Of a stretch of DNA of 64,000 nt, positions 12,046 through 23,912 are shown one piece after another. This DNA comes from Rhabditoides inermis (Eukaryota; Nematoda; Chromadorea; Rhabditida; Rhabditidae), in the NCBI GenBank assembly GCA_963966185.1, contig CAWZYM010000173.1, forward strand, positions 519,501-583,500. The letters run 5' to 3'. The notes under the pieces are model-generated. The model had not been told where the DNA came from and made no database searches. It saw only the letters and a list, made by a program, of their open reading frames with translations. A program made the position numbers and the translations under genes. The number at the start of each line of letters is the position of its first letter. The stretch's first letter is position 1.

Positions 12046-12131
12046 TCCACTTTGACGAGAACATCGTTATTGCCGGACAGCAGTGGAGAGCGTTCTTTGG
12101 GAGGGAGTTCTCTGTGACTGTATTGTTGTAG

Positions 12132-12315
12132 ATGAACTTCACTGGCGATGAGATCCGTGGCCTTTTGGACTGCAAGAAGCGTATTCTTATCATGTCTGTC
12201 ATCGCTCACGTTGATCGCGGAAAGTCCACCCTGACGGACTCCCTCGTGTCCAAGGCAGGAATTGTCGCCGGAGCCAAGGCTGGAGAGACCCTCTTCACCC
12301 TCTTCACGTATCAGG
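12132..12315 (+). pseudogene. eef-2: N-terminal exon of a second eEF2 fragment
   Basis: An open segment starting at ATG 12,132 encodes the eEF2 N-terminus: [17 protein letters not shown], then [20 protein letters not shown] and [13 protein letters not shown]. The translational GTPase G1 loop normally reads AHVDHGKST; here His is Arg. The segment sits after, not before, the central eEF2 fragments, so it is probably the start of a second tandem copy that breaks off near 12,315. No continuation is found downstream. Confidence 0.75.
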
Positions 12316-13003
12316 TGGCGTCAGTAGTTACTCTGGTCATATTTCCTAATTGCCAGAAAGAAGGAGCGAAAGAGAGAATGAGAGAGAGAGAGATTCGGTT
12401 TGATCTGGAATTCACAAGCATCAGCCTAGATGATATTGACCACAGATGGAATAACATAATGAGCGATCGAGATTTTCCAAATCCCCACAAAATCACATGG
12501 GTTAATATGAATTAGAGACTTCTCTTTTGGTTTTGGCTTAGGATAGGTCTCGCGCCAGACTTTTCAAGAAGCGATATTCAAAGGTCATGTTAACAACAAT
12601 GTGGACTCATCCAAATCATGTTATGTAGTTCGATTCGCACCGTTCCGTATGCTAGATCACGTGTGTGGACGCCGTTTCCAGTCACTCTGACTCTCTGCCG
12701 AAAGCGTACTGTCTCGCGTTTTCTGCGTGTCTTCCGAACTTGCACGAGTGTAGCCAGCCCCGCGGCTGCCAGCGTCTAGTTCGCGCCGGGTTTGCATTGT
12801 TTTGAGCCCGCCAACAATAACCAGGAGGAAGAGCGCGGTAGGCGCGACTCCGGCTAGTAGTGAGAAAATATGTGGGAGTTGTGAAACGTAACGGCGATCC
12901 GAAACGTAACGTGTGATATGTGGTACATGATAGTAAGAAGAGAAAGAAGGGCCGAGATAGAGAGAGAAGATCAGAAAGAAATAGAGAGACAGAGAGAGAA
13001 GAT

Positions 13004-13068
<65 letters not shown>

Positions 13069-13169
13069 ACAGTGAAAGAGAGAGAAAGAACCTTGAGAGA
13101 AGGAGAGAACGGAGGGAGAGAGAAAGAACAGAGAGGAAGAAAGAACAGAGGGAGAGGAAAAAATATTGA
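12316..13169. other. Spacer with a dispersed repeat and a long GA tract
   Basis: The segment 12,541-12,690 is a repeat also present at 40,053-40,290. A GA-rich tract runs from about 12,957 to 13,165. Open frames across the GA tract (Arg-Glu or Ser-Leu repeats) are microsatellite translations. No gene is seen. Confidence 0.5.
12541..12690 (+). repeat. Dispersed repeat, copy 1 (second copy at 40,053)
   Basis: Shared segments with 40,053-40,290 include TTTTCAAGAAGCGATAT, CAAAGGTCATGTTA and GATTCGCACNGTTCCGTA, followed by GACCGTTTCCAGTCA or a close variant. Divergence is moderate. The copy at 40 kb carries about 90 extra bases before the last block. No open frame or terminal repeat is evident. 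Confidence 0.65.
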
Positions 13170-13303
13170 GTGCACATAGGAATGGATCTGGTTGTGCGTG
13201 TTTAGGAATATCAGGACTATCCCCGCCCCCGTCTGGAAGAGGCTAGAAAGGGAGGACGAAGGATCGGCGGGCCGCACTCGTCCCTCGCCTCCCACCACCT
13301 GAC

Positions 13304-15163
13304 ATGGCGAGAAGTACGCACCCTCTTTCTTTCTTTCTGTCTCCCCTCTCCTCCCTCTCTTTCCGTCTCTCTCCCTCTCTCTCTCCCTCTCTCTCCCCAC
13401 ATCTTCTCTCTCCCCCCACCCCTTCTCTCCAGGATCTGAAGACGACCCGTACATCGGTCTGCCCTACTTCCACGGGGCACTGATGGATGAAGACGCGGAC
13501 CGCATGGTCGCGGTGGGTACTATAGACGCAAAGGGTTACTGTAGTCACAAAGGAGTACTGTAGTTTTGAAGAGGTGCTGTAGTTGGTGCAGGGTACTGTA
13601 GCTACCGTATATTCAGAAGGACGGCGACTACCTGCTGCAGACGCGCGACGAGCGCGGATACAAACGACCGCGGCTGCTGCTGGGTATGAGAGAGAGAGAG
13701 GAGAGAGGGGAGGGGGAGAGAGAGAGCGAGGGACAGAGAGGGACAGACAGACAGAGTGTTTCAGTGGCGCGCAAGGGCGACACCGTGTACCGTCTGGACA
13801 TCCGACGAACGGACTCTGGCTACCGCCTCAACGGCAAGATCTGCACGGCCGTCGAACAGCTGATCGCGTACTGGTGCCAGCCGGAGAAGTGCATCGAGGT
13901 GGGCGGGATTAGAAGGGGCGGAGCTTACTCTTCTCAGATCACCGCCGGCGAGAAGATCACCCTGCGCAAGCCGGTGCCGCGCAGCAAGTTCCAGCTCAGC
14001 CACAACGAGATCAAGATCATCAAGAAGGTGGGCGTGGCTTCGAGAGGCGGAGCTTATTGTTTAGATTGGCGCGGGCGCGTACGGCACGGTGTACAAGGGC
14101 GTTCTGCTCTGCAACAAAAAGCACGTGGCGATCAAGGTAGAAGAAGCTCCGCCCCCTCTAGCCCCGCCCACTTTCAGAGGATCGATAACGAGTCGAGTGA
14201 GGAGGCCCTGACCGAGATGTGGAAAGAAGCGAGGGTGATGCAGCTGTACGATCACAAAAATATTGTTCGGTAGGAACACTCTCTCTCTCTTTCTCTTTCT
14301 GACTCTCTCTCTCTCCTCCTTCTCTAACCCTCTTTCTCTCTGTGTGTCTCTATCCCTCCCTTCAGATTCCACGGCTTCATCGTCGACCGGCCGCCGTGTC
14401 TGCTTGTGATGGAGTTCTGCCAGGTACCCCGGCTGAGTCCCGCCCCCTCTAGCCCCGCCCCTAGGACGGTGCGGTGGAGGATCGGCTGCGGAAGCTCGGC
14501 CGGGGAGTGACGATAGCCCAGCGAGTGGACATGCTTGTGCAGGCGGGCGCCGGAATGGAGTACCTGCACTCCAAGAAGTACGATAGTTACCGTAACCAAG
14601 TAGGTACTGTAGCTACAGTACCCCATTGCAGCCACATCCACCGCGACATTGCCACTCGCAACTGTCTCCTCCACGGGAACACGCTGAAACTGGCGGACTT
14701 TGGCATGTGTCGGGCTACCGCCATCTACAAAGTCGACCTCTCCAAGCCAACCAACCTGCGCTGGCTGGCGCCAGAGGTGGGAGACGACTCTCTTTCTCTC
14801 TCTCTCTCTCTGTTTCGCTCTCTCTCTCTCTCTCTCTCTCTTCTCATTACTCCTCTCCCTCTGATATTTCTCGCTCAATTAGATGTGGCTCATATTCTTG
14901 AACTACATACAACTTCCCGTTCCAGGTCTGGAAGTCTGGCGAGACGTCTTCCATCACCGACGTGTACGCCTTCGGTGTGATGATCTGGGAGTTCTTCGAA
15001 ATCCCTCTCATCACCCCCTACTCCGAGTGGAAGGGATCCATGGTCAAGGTGCGGTACGCCCCCTTTGGCCACGCCCCCTTGTCTTTCAGCAGCGCGTGAT
15101 TGACGGCTACCGTATGCCGGCACCGAGGGACACGCCAGCTGAGATGGTGCCTATTCTGGAGGT

Positions 15164-15215
<52 letters not shown>

Positions 15216-15529
15216 TAATTAGTGGGAGAGGGAGAAAGAGAGGAAAAGAGGAAAGAACAGACAGACAGAGAGTGTTTAGGCGGCGTGGCACCACGAGCCA
15301 GCGAAGCGTCCCTCCGCGCCCTCTCTCAAGCAAATGATGGAAGGAGTGCAGCGGGTACGTGGATACTATAGCGGGTTACTGTAACTGATATCTTCAGGTG
15401 TACAACCCTCACTTGTGCAACGACCAGACGCAAGAGGTATCGGACGTCCCCCCTCCCTCGGATAACAACATGCCTTCTCCTCGCGTTCGCAAGTCAACGG
15501 CTGGAAAGTCGTCTCGCCGTCGCGCCTAG
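13304..15529 (+). CDS. SH2-domain non-receptor tyrosine kinase, FER/SPE-8-like
   Basis: Fourteen exons give a 420-residue protein, the usual size for nematode SH2-kinases: 13,304-13,313, 13,433-13,512, 13,617-13,683, 13,765-13,898, 13,938-14,027, 14,065-14,136, 14,178-14,269, 14,366-14,423, 14,465-14,577, 14,632-14,776, 14,926-15,048, 15,090-15,161, 15,280-15,354 and 15,398-15,529. The N-terminal SH2 domain starts LPYFHGALMDEDADRM and includes DGDYLLQTRDERGY. The kinase domain has the Gly loop IGAGAYGTVYKG, VAIK lysine, HRDIATRNCL catalytic loop, DFG, an activation-loop Tyr (AIYKVD) and LRWLAPE. All catalytic residues are present. The tail is basic and ends KSSRRRA. FER-type kinases of this architecture are expanded in nematodes and commonly expressed in spermatogenesis (family knowledge). 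The first coding exon is only 10 nt (MAR plus one base), a prediction that needs transcript support. Confidence 0.9.
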
Positions 15530-16350
15530 CCCCGCCCCCGCCGACCACGCCCCTCCTTACACGCCAATTTTGCTCTTAAAACACATTGACCGACTCACTA
15601 GTTCGCTTAAAATCGTATGCTCCATTTCACATGACAGTTTGACGGAAAGAGCGATACTTAAAATGCAATAAACGATTGTGCCTTTGCCAATTGAATAATG
15701 AAGGAAGTCTGGAGAGTCTGGCATGGAATCGAGGGATGGCAAATGAGCAGGTAGAAGTTGCAATGTATTGCAATAAACCAGCAATGAGAATCCACCAAAA
15801 CGATGTGTTTTCTGGCATTTGACTTTGACTGACGTGTCAGGGTGGTCGCCAACCAACCGAGGTAGGAAGACTACGGCCAACGGGCGACTCGAACCAACGA
15901 CATTTCGATAGAGCACATCCACTGTGCCTTGACCATATTGTGATCCTGGTTTTTTGGCGATTTTCTAAAGATGCCACACCAGAGTTCAACAAGCTGTTTA
16001 TAGGATTTTCGATGAAGAAGTTTTCCATTGAAGCTCGATTAAAGACTGAGCGTAGCCTGCGCAAGAGTTCGATCTAGCTTGCAGAGTGAAATACTGAAAA
16101 AAACCTCTACTGAAAAAAATACTGAAAAAAGAAAAAAAAACTGAATACCGAATACTGAAAAAGAAGTGATCTCTCTCCAGTTGAAGTATCGTATACATGT
16201 ATCGTATCTTATACTTTTCAACGCACTCCTGATGCCTGACGAATTTTACTAACGACATGTCTCAAACGTATCAAAGCCAACGTATGTTTACGAAATAGTT
16301 TGATTATCGCTAGTTTTCACATTAAAAAGAAACACACATTTGAGCACACA
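15530..16350. other. Convergent intergenic spacer with a tRNA-like repeat head
   Basis: The sequence lies between the 3' ends of the kinase (+) and MSP (-). On the minus strand, a B-box-like GGTTCGAGTCGCC (plus 883-895 of 15 kb) and an A-box-like AGGCACAGTGGA (plus 15,918-15,929) sit 22 nt apart, suggesting a degenerate tRNA-derived SINE head at about 15,880-15,935. No coding sequence is supported. Confidence 0.4.
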
Positions 16351-16356
16351 TTTATT
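16351..16356 (-). terminator. AATAAA polyadenylation signal, MSP gene
   Basis: On the minus strand, AATAAA lies 18 nt past the MSP stop codon, a short 3'-UTR as is usual for MSP genes. Confidence 0.65.
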
Positions 16357-16374
16357 CGACACACGAAAGAGCGT

Positions 16375-16812
16375 TCAAGGGTTGTACTCGATGGGGAGGT
16401 TTTTGCGGCGGACCATTCCGTCGCCCTGGAACCACTCGCGGCGGAAGGTCTTGGCGGCGCCGTCGGGGGTGTTGGTCCACTCGATGGTGATGCGGTCGTT
16501 GTTGGTGTCCTCCTGACCGTACTGGAACGCGTCGCAAGAGACGGCCATCAGCACAGCCTCCTTGGGGTCGAGCACTCCGCACGGCGGGTCGACGCCGAGG
16601 CGCTTCATGTTGGTGGTCTTGATGGCCCATCCGATGCGGCGACCTCCGGCGTTGGTGATCTGGAGAGACGAGGGTTAGAGTACTGTATATTACAGTATAC
16701 GAAGGCAACCCACCTTGATGTGGTAGGTGTGCTTGTCATCGTAAGGGGCGTTGAAGACGATCTTGGTACCCGGCTGGGTGTTGATATCTCCGGGAGGGAC
16801 GGACTGAGCCAT
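16375..16812 (-). CDS. msp: Major sperm protein (MSP)
   Basis: Two exons, 16,714-16,812 and 16,375-16,659, with a 54-bp intron, encode exactly 127 residues, the canonical MSP length. The product starts [20 protein letters not shown] and ends [13 protein letters not shown]. It keeps the conserved [19 protein letters not shown] and [18 protein letters not shown] segments of the immunoglobulin-like MSP fold. MSP is the cytoskeletal protein whose polymerisation drives crawling of amoeboid nematode sperm; it is also released as a signal for oocyte maturation (family knowledge). The [15 protein letters not shown] region resembles non-Caenorhabditis MSPs. The intron contains a near-palindrome TACTGTATATTACAGTATA. 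A 19-nt upstream block shared with the coiled-coil gene at 27.6 kb lies 55 bp before the ATG. Confidence 0.97.
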
Positions 16813-16866
16813 GGCGAATGGATGCCGGCAGCCCGCCGCGCCCGCCTTTTATTCGCCCCTCCAGAC

Positions 16867-16885
16867 ATGCTAATCTGCGAGTTGC
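16867..16885 (-). promoter_or_regulatory. Upstream block shared by MSP and the coiled-coil gene
   Basis: The plus-strand sequence ATGCTAATCTGCGAGTTGC lies 55 bp upstream of the MSP start. The same 19-mer with one change (C for T) lies 84 bp upstream of the coiled-coil gene at 27,587 and of its duplicate at 48,830. On the coding strand it reads GCAACTCGC[A/G]GATTAGCAT and so contains a GATTA core. It is a candidate male-germline promoter element; this is inference from position and conservation. Confidence 0.55.
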
Positions 16886-16889
16886 GCGA

Positions 16890-18035
16890 ATTAGCGACGG
16901 ATTGACTAATTACAACAGTCCTGAGTAAGTAGGGAAATGAGAGCTATTTGCATATTATGCAAAACTTCCTGTTCCAAGCGCTTGCCAAGCCCGTGAAGGA
17001 TACATCAGTCACAAAATTCATTCACTCATCTCGAACAAAACCTCTGCACATTGCATGGATTGAATCATTGAATGATAGCCATAAACAAAATGTATATGTG
17101 TGCTTTTACTGTTTTGGCACATGTGCAAACATCTGTATTGTTTCAGTCCGTTGGCTACATTCAATTGACGTCACATCGCCATTCAAAGTTTCTTGTTGGA
17201 TACATCCAGCTATGAAATCACTGTCCCCCTCCTGTCGCAATTTTGTTTACATGTTCGCATCAGCCAAACCATCGTATTTATATAAACTCCTCGTCACTAT
17301 TTATCGCTCATGGTCCAAAATGTTTTGCTACAGATATAGATATACCTTTTCATCATGTCAGAATCTAAGAATGAAGAATGATATGTGATTCGTGAAATAG
17401 AGTGACACTACAACTGTGTTTTCTGATAATCGTGGATCAATATAGATCAAGTGATTGATGCATAGATTGATCGTGGACCATCATCGCGTGCTTTGTGAGT
17501 GCACGTGTCACCCGGTCTAAACATGTGTGAAGGAAGAGCGAAGAGGATAAGAGTAGAAGAGAAAGCGAGAGAGATGGAGAGAAAGAGAGAGAGAGGGGGA
17601 ATTGGAAGAAGCTCTGCTCGCGTGATCCATGAAACATGTGTGTTATGCGCGCGCACTCATCTCTCTCTCTATCTCTCTCTCTCTCTCTCTCCCCACCCTC
17701 ACTGCCTCACTCACAATGCTTCCGTCCACCTTTCCGATAGCTTTCAAAACACCTCTTGCCATATTTGTGAAGATTCGAGAAGGCGGGGGTCAGCCGCTGC
17801 CCCTATCAGCACTTATCAGTGGGGCGAGGGTGGTGGTGGGTGATAAGTGAGTGATTAGTCTGATTGAAGCTGCGGGACAATCAATCGCTCCTCCCCCCTC
17901 GAAAGAGACAATACCACATCGCCGTTGATTGTTGCCCTTTTCCGTTTTTGCTTTGTGCGATTCCATGTTTCTACAGAGACTCTGTGGCTCTCCCCCGCTT
18001 TTTCGCATGATTGATGACTGTCCCTCGAATGCAGG

Positions 18036-18075
<40 letters not shown>

Positions 18076-18161
18076 TCTCTCCCTTTCTCTCTCTCCCTTT
18101 CTCTCTCTCTCTCTCTCTCTCTCCCTCTCTCTCCCTTTCTCTCTCTCCCTTTCTCTCTCTC

Positions 18162-18208
<47 letters not shown>

Positions 18209-18691
18209 TGCGGCCTGATTGATTCTCATCTCGGTATCCTCTTTTTGAACTCTATCCACTGGTTTTGACTCGCCTCTAATTGTTGCAGAACGCGAGTGCT
18301 TGGCGACATAAGCCCCGAACATATTCTGCTATTCTTTTTTTCTTGTTGGTTTCTGCGTCCATACTATAGTGCGCTCAATTATTGGAAGATTACACTCTTT
18401 GATCTGGGGGAATAAGACAAATCACAATCAGACTCTATGCTGCTTCTCTCTATCGTGATTTGTGTCTTGTTGTTTTGTTGTGACTCACATCTCACAATAA
18501 CAAGCTTAACAAAATCATCTTTGGGTGGATTGTTAATATTCTCTCTTTGAGTAACTTGAGTTAACGAAACGATTAAAGAAATCTTTTTGATTCGTTGAAA
18601 ATGTGACTGGAAGAGTGAGACCGCCTGATTCTGAGATCTCTTCCATTGTGAACAGCCGCTAAAACGCGCGCTTTATCAATGATGCAATATG

Positions 18692-18736
<45 letters not shown>

Positions 18737-19500
18737 TTCTTTCATCCTCTCACCTCACTCAATCAAGCTACAATTCACTTTTTTTATTGATGCAAACACA
18801 TATGCAAAAACGAGATTCTAGCCTTATGCATTGATCATTTGTGTATTTTGAATGATGCGATTGTTGTGATTATGAAAGCTCATGATTGACTCATATGTTG
18901 CTTCTCGTTGACCCACCACCCACACCATACTACTCTGCATCTCCTCATATCCCACACTCTCTCCTTGATTCTAGCTGATGTAGTGACAACAGCGGTGATT
19001 GACTGATATTATTGTACGCCTCTCTCTCTCCCCCCTCTCTTCGCTCAGACCACCCCGTGTTCCTGGCTGCTTTTTGCCACAATTTTGTGTTATCAGATCA
19101 ATGTCCGCAGTAGCCGAAATCTAAGAAAAGAAATGGCATCTTGCCGTAAAATGTCAATCTGGATCTATATTGACTGCCAACCACTCTCCTTTATTGTTCT
19201 CTGATTCTCTCAATATAGCTTCTCTCAACTCACACCACCGCTGTTATGAGTTATGAAGTCTAACCATATTCCCTTGCTTCTAATTTTTATGTACATTCTC
19301 CATTCTTGTCGTGCCAAACAGTCTAACGCAAATGTTAACAGTAACAGGAGCAGTTAGCTTCGTATGTCTCGTATGTCTCATAAATATCGTTTGTCGCTGC
19401 GTGTAGCGTGTCACGTACCCGTGTGGACAGTAGCAAAATTAGGATGATCAAGAACTCTTCGCTATTCTCGTACTCACTATTCCTCCTAGCACATCTCCCC
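16890..19500. other. CT-microsatellite-rich intergenic region
   Basis: Long CT tracts lie at about 17,658-17,690, 18,039-18,203 (CTCTCCCT variants interspersed) and 18,692-18,733. Open frames there are Ser-Leu or Arg-Glu repeats from the microsatellite. No exon chain is seen. The upstream part may include the divergent control regions of MSP (-) and the PTR gene (+). Confidence 0.5.
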
Positions 19501-19507
19501 TTGCAGC

Positions 19508-22266
19508 ATGCGTCCTCGCTCTCTCCTGGGCGCAGTGGGTGCGTGGGTGGGCGCGCGTCGTCCGGCCGCCATTGCAGTCGCACTGGCAGGAGCCGCCCTC
19601 GCCGTGGCGATACTAGCCACTCTGCCGTGGGTATTGTTATATTCATACTACTACATTACATTATTTCACTTTGATAGTATACAGCATACAGTAAAGTTGG
19701 CTGTAGCCACTCTGCCTTTGAGTACCAGTATATTTATACTATTACATTATTTTACTGAAAGAAAAAGGACAGATTATGCATTGAATCGAAAGGATATCTT
19801 CGCCTTCACATTTTACAGAAAAGTTTTGACAGTTCACTGTGCCACCAACACTCAGAATGATATGATTAAATATGATTAACAATTGGAGGTAAATCAGTGG
19901 TGCCAACTGATTGTGACTTGTTTGTGAAGAGATTACTCATTTCCAAAACAGTCTGAAGTCTATTTCAAGATGTTTTGTTCGCATCATCTTTTTCGAAAAT
20001 TCGTGTTGTTATGAGATGACGTTGATGATGTGATTCACACTCATTCACAATGTACTTTCTAATCAAAGAGTACTCTGCTTTATCCCAGTGTTTGCGGTTA
20101 GGAATGTTAAGATCCGCTGGAATTAGTAATCATACACCTTGTAGCGCTAGACAATACAAAGAAATAGAAGTACACAACCACACCACTTTTAAAAACAGAT
20201 AAAGAGTACCTGATCATAAAATCAATAAATCAATAATTTGCAGGATGAGCGCTCGCCTGGATTTCGAGGACGGCTATACATCCACTGATGCTCCATCGAT
20301 TCGCGAGCTCCAATCACACATTGACTTTTTCGAAAACAAGGTGAGTGAATTGACTAGTTTGTTCATTTGACCCAGTATTTCCGTCTCGCGTTTCCGTGAT
20401 TTGTAGTGCCGACGGCCGGCGCTAATCCGCTTTTTCACGCCTCAACCATCTAATCACACATATCACCCCTGACCGTCTGTGATAGCGATTAGAGCTCTCT
20501 CTCAGTTCAGAGCACTCTGCTCTCGTAAGACGGGGACTAAGACTGTTGTTCTAGATTGAGCGACAGACAAAAATTCTAGGAGAGAAAATAAGCGGATTTG
20601 AGCAAGAAGACATTCCGCCAGTGTGCGCGTCCTAGGGAAGTGGACAGTTTGAAAAAGAAAATTATGAAATTGTTTCATCACACAACACAAAACAGATGGA
20701 GATTTTTTTCAGGGCACTCCCTGGTACCAGGCTTTGTTCGCGTCTCCAAAGTACGGAAACGGATCGATGATCGACTCGCGAGAGTTCAACGAGTTCAAGG
20801 AATTCTACTTGAGTAAGCCTCATAATTTGGCGTTTGCGTGACTTTAGGAAACAATGTCTTCCCACAGTTCTTCGGAAGTATATATGGTGCCGTGCCGCCA
20901 AATCGCGACTAGTGATAAGGATGAGATAAGAGATGTGCAAAGTTCCTGAAAGGCTACAGACTGTGAACAACACAGAATAGAGAATACACTTTGTTATTCA
21001 ATTGTAATGTGTTGCTAAAATGGTAATAATACACGTTTGAGAACCCACCAAAAACTTCAGATTTGAAAAAGCGGACCATCAAGACTGAAGGAGAGAGAAA
21101 CTACAGCTACTATGACTACTGCGGAACTATGTGCTCCTTCAACGACGTCACCTTCAAGACATGGGTGAATAATTTATGTCTATTTGTTTCGGTTCTCAGC
21201 TCTTGTTTCTTATTTGTGAAGCATCTTACAACTGCTGTAAACTGTAAAAGTTTATAAATGTTGATTATTGTTTGTTGCAGTCTCTGTCATGGTTCGGGAT
21301 GGAGTGGCCGACGACCTACATCCTCTCCTACACATCGAACATCGGAAAGAACTTCTTCCAGAGAGAATACGCCGACGATGGAACCATGAGGTGAGAAAAT
21401 GAGACAGAAGAGCGAGCTTACACAAACGCAAAATCACTTCTACACAGTATTCTCTACATTACCTTCATGCTATGTCCTTGTTCGATTGTAGCCTCATATA
21501 ACCGTATTCCAGCAAGGTCAATCTGTCCGCACTCTACTTCATGTCGTTCATCAACTCCTCCCAGACAGCAGCTGAACTAAAGCAGTTCGAGGGAATCGCG
21601 CAGGAGTGAGTGCTTCTCCCCCTCCTCCCCTCTATCTCCCCCTCTCCCTCTCTCTCTCTCTCTCTCCCCCCCCCTCTCTCTCTCTCTCTCTCTAACCATC
21701 CCTCTCAGAATGGTGGACGCTCACAACGCCGACCCCAAGACGAAGACGTTCCTCCATCTGCACGGCGCGAGGGGAATGCAGGTCGGTCAAATAAGCAAAG
21801 TTAAACATAACTGCTTACATTTATATTGAACTGTGAAGAAAGTAGTGAAACGAAATTTGTCTGAATCACACATATCACTGTGATAAGAAACTCTCTGAGA
21901 GGGAGGGATTGGGACTATCTGGGAAAGCCGGCATGCCAATTCTTTTTTCAGGCGGCGATCGAAGAGTCGATGGGCTACGTGGGCCACTTCATCCTGGCCG
22001 GCTTCTGTCTGCTCGCGGTCTTCGCGGGGGCTGCACTCGTGTTCAGCAACAAGACACACGAAGCATGCTCGGCCAAGGTGAGGGATGAACAAGAGAGATG
22101 AGATATTCTCGCTATTAGTTGTGGGGTAGATGTTCCGCCAAGGTGGGCTCAGTTTTTCGTCTTGTGACAGAGTTCGATTCTCGCAAAAAGTCGCGCGCAG
22201 TGGAATAGATCAGAAGATAACGGATGGCTCAAATCATCAACACATGTACTACTTTCTTCTTACTCG

Positions 22267-22297
<31 letters not shown>

Positions 22298-23875
22298 ATG
22301 CGATTCTCTCAGGTGCTCCTACTCTTCCCGGTCACTTTGCTCATCCCTCTACTCGCCACTCTCTCGGCGGCAGGTGAGTGAGAGCATATGCATGCACTTT
22401 TCACGCGTCACAGCTTCGATAATCCACATGTTCAAAAAGTGTTCAATTGAATTCCGTTGTCGAATGTGCAGAAGGAGAAGATGATGTGAAACTGTTTGAC
22501 ATGCTCAAAACGTGTTCCATTGTTACAGAGCTGTGTTAGCTGTGATAAATTTAAATTCCCTTATTTCAGGCACTCACGTTCTGATGGGCGCGCACTTCAA
22601 CACGCTGATGATGCTCACGCCTGTCGTCGCGTTCGCTATCGGTAAAGTCTCCCTCTATCTCTCTCTCTCCCCCCCTCTCTCTCTCTCTCGCCTTCTTTGT
22701 ATATTATACCTCCATCAAATACTAGTTTGTCCAGTACGTTTCACCGCCCCTTTATCCCAGCCTGGCACGATTTGCGAGTAATAGACGCTGAGCTGTCAAG
22801 GAATCAGAAAAACGTACATAAAACCTCGTTGTACTTGACAAGACGTCTACTCGAGCAGGGAAACGAGGGTGGCAGTAATGGCACATGACAGTGATGCATA
22901 ATGTATTCCACATTTTTTTATTGAAGTGTTTATTTCCACGGCAAGGGAGAAGTGATAACGATAAAAGACAAGCATGAAAAATATGTGGATAAACAAGGCT
23001 AACCCTAGGGACTAACCCTTACATTCCCTTACAGGCCTGGACGGCATGTTCGTGTTGTACCACTCGTGGCTGCAGTTCCGGCAGAAGAGGGCGTACGACA
23101 AGGTCGAGCACCAGATGAGGGAGGTGGGAAAGACACTTCTGTATGAGTCTACTGCTGTTCTTGATCATTCTACCCCCTCTCATCTTGTAATCCCAGGTAT
23201 AGCGGTGTTGCTGTCGTTGTTCTTCATTCTGAAAAACAGCAACACACACTGTTCCAATTGTTACGGCGGAAGGAAACATGCAGAAAGACGATGGAATCAT
23301 ACTCATCCCCACTCGCAGGTGTTCGCCTGCTCCCTTCCCTCGCCCCTCTCGCACCTGCTCCTCGTGCCCGCCCTCCTCGCAGCCTGCCTCGTGCCCATCG
23401 AGGAGTTCGCCAATCTCTCCGTGTTCATCGCCAGCCTACTCGCCTGGACATTCTTCTATCAGGTATGAACGCCGTCTCTCCTTCTCTCTCTATATATATG
23501 TATGCTTGTTCATCGTCTATTTCCAGGTGTTCCTCTTCTCCCCGGTGATGTCCTACTGCGCGCCTCTGGATCACTACGATGCTGGTGAATTTGACTTCTC
23601 TCTATAATAACTTTTTCTCTACGGGAGACATTGATACATTGAGACGTGTCTGTCCATTGAAGCTCCGCCGGTCCCGCCCTAAAATTGAGAAATGGAAATC
23701 TTTGGACTTGAACATGACGATTCTGACCTTCCCCTTCCAGTCTCGCCCGCCGTGACGGAAGCGTCTCGGGTGCAGTTCACCCCAGTCATCGAGTCCCACC
23801 CATCCTGGTGGTACACCACCATAGTCGCCACCATAGCCAAGAAACTCACCGACAGCGCATTCTTCCGAGTACGGG

Positions 23876-23912
<37 letters not shown>

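Noticed and set aside
12657..13548. Open frames with Ser-Leu or Arg-Glu repeats over CT/GA tracts (also 17.6, 18.0, 58.6 and 61.7 kb).
   Set aside because: These are translations of dinucleotide microsatellites with no conserved flanks or splice support.
23162..23318. Open reading through the intron before PTR exon 12 (frame with LLSLFFIL), suggesting an extra exon.
   Set aside because: Exons 11 and 12 join in phase without it, and copy 2 differs by indels here, as expected for an intron.
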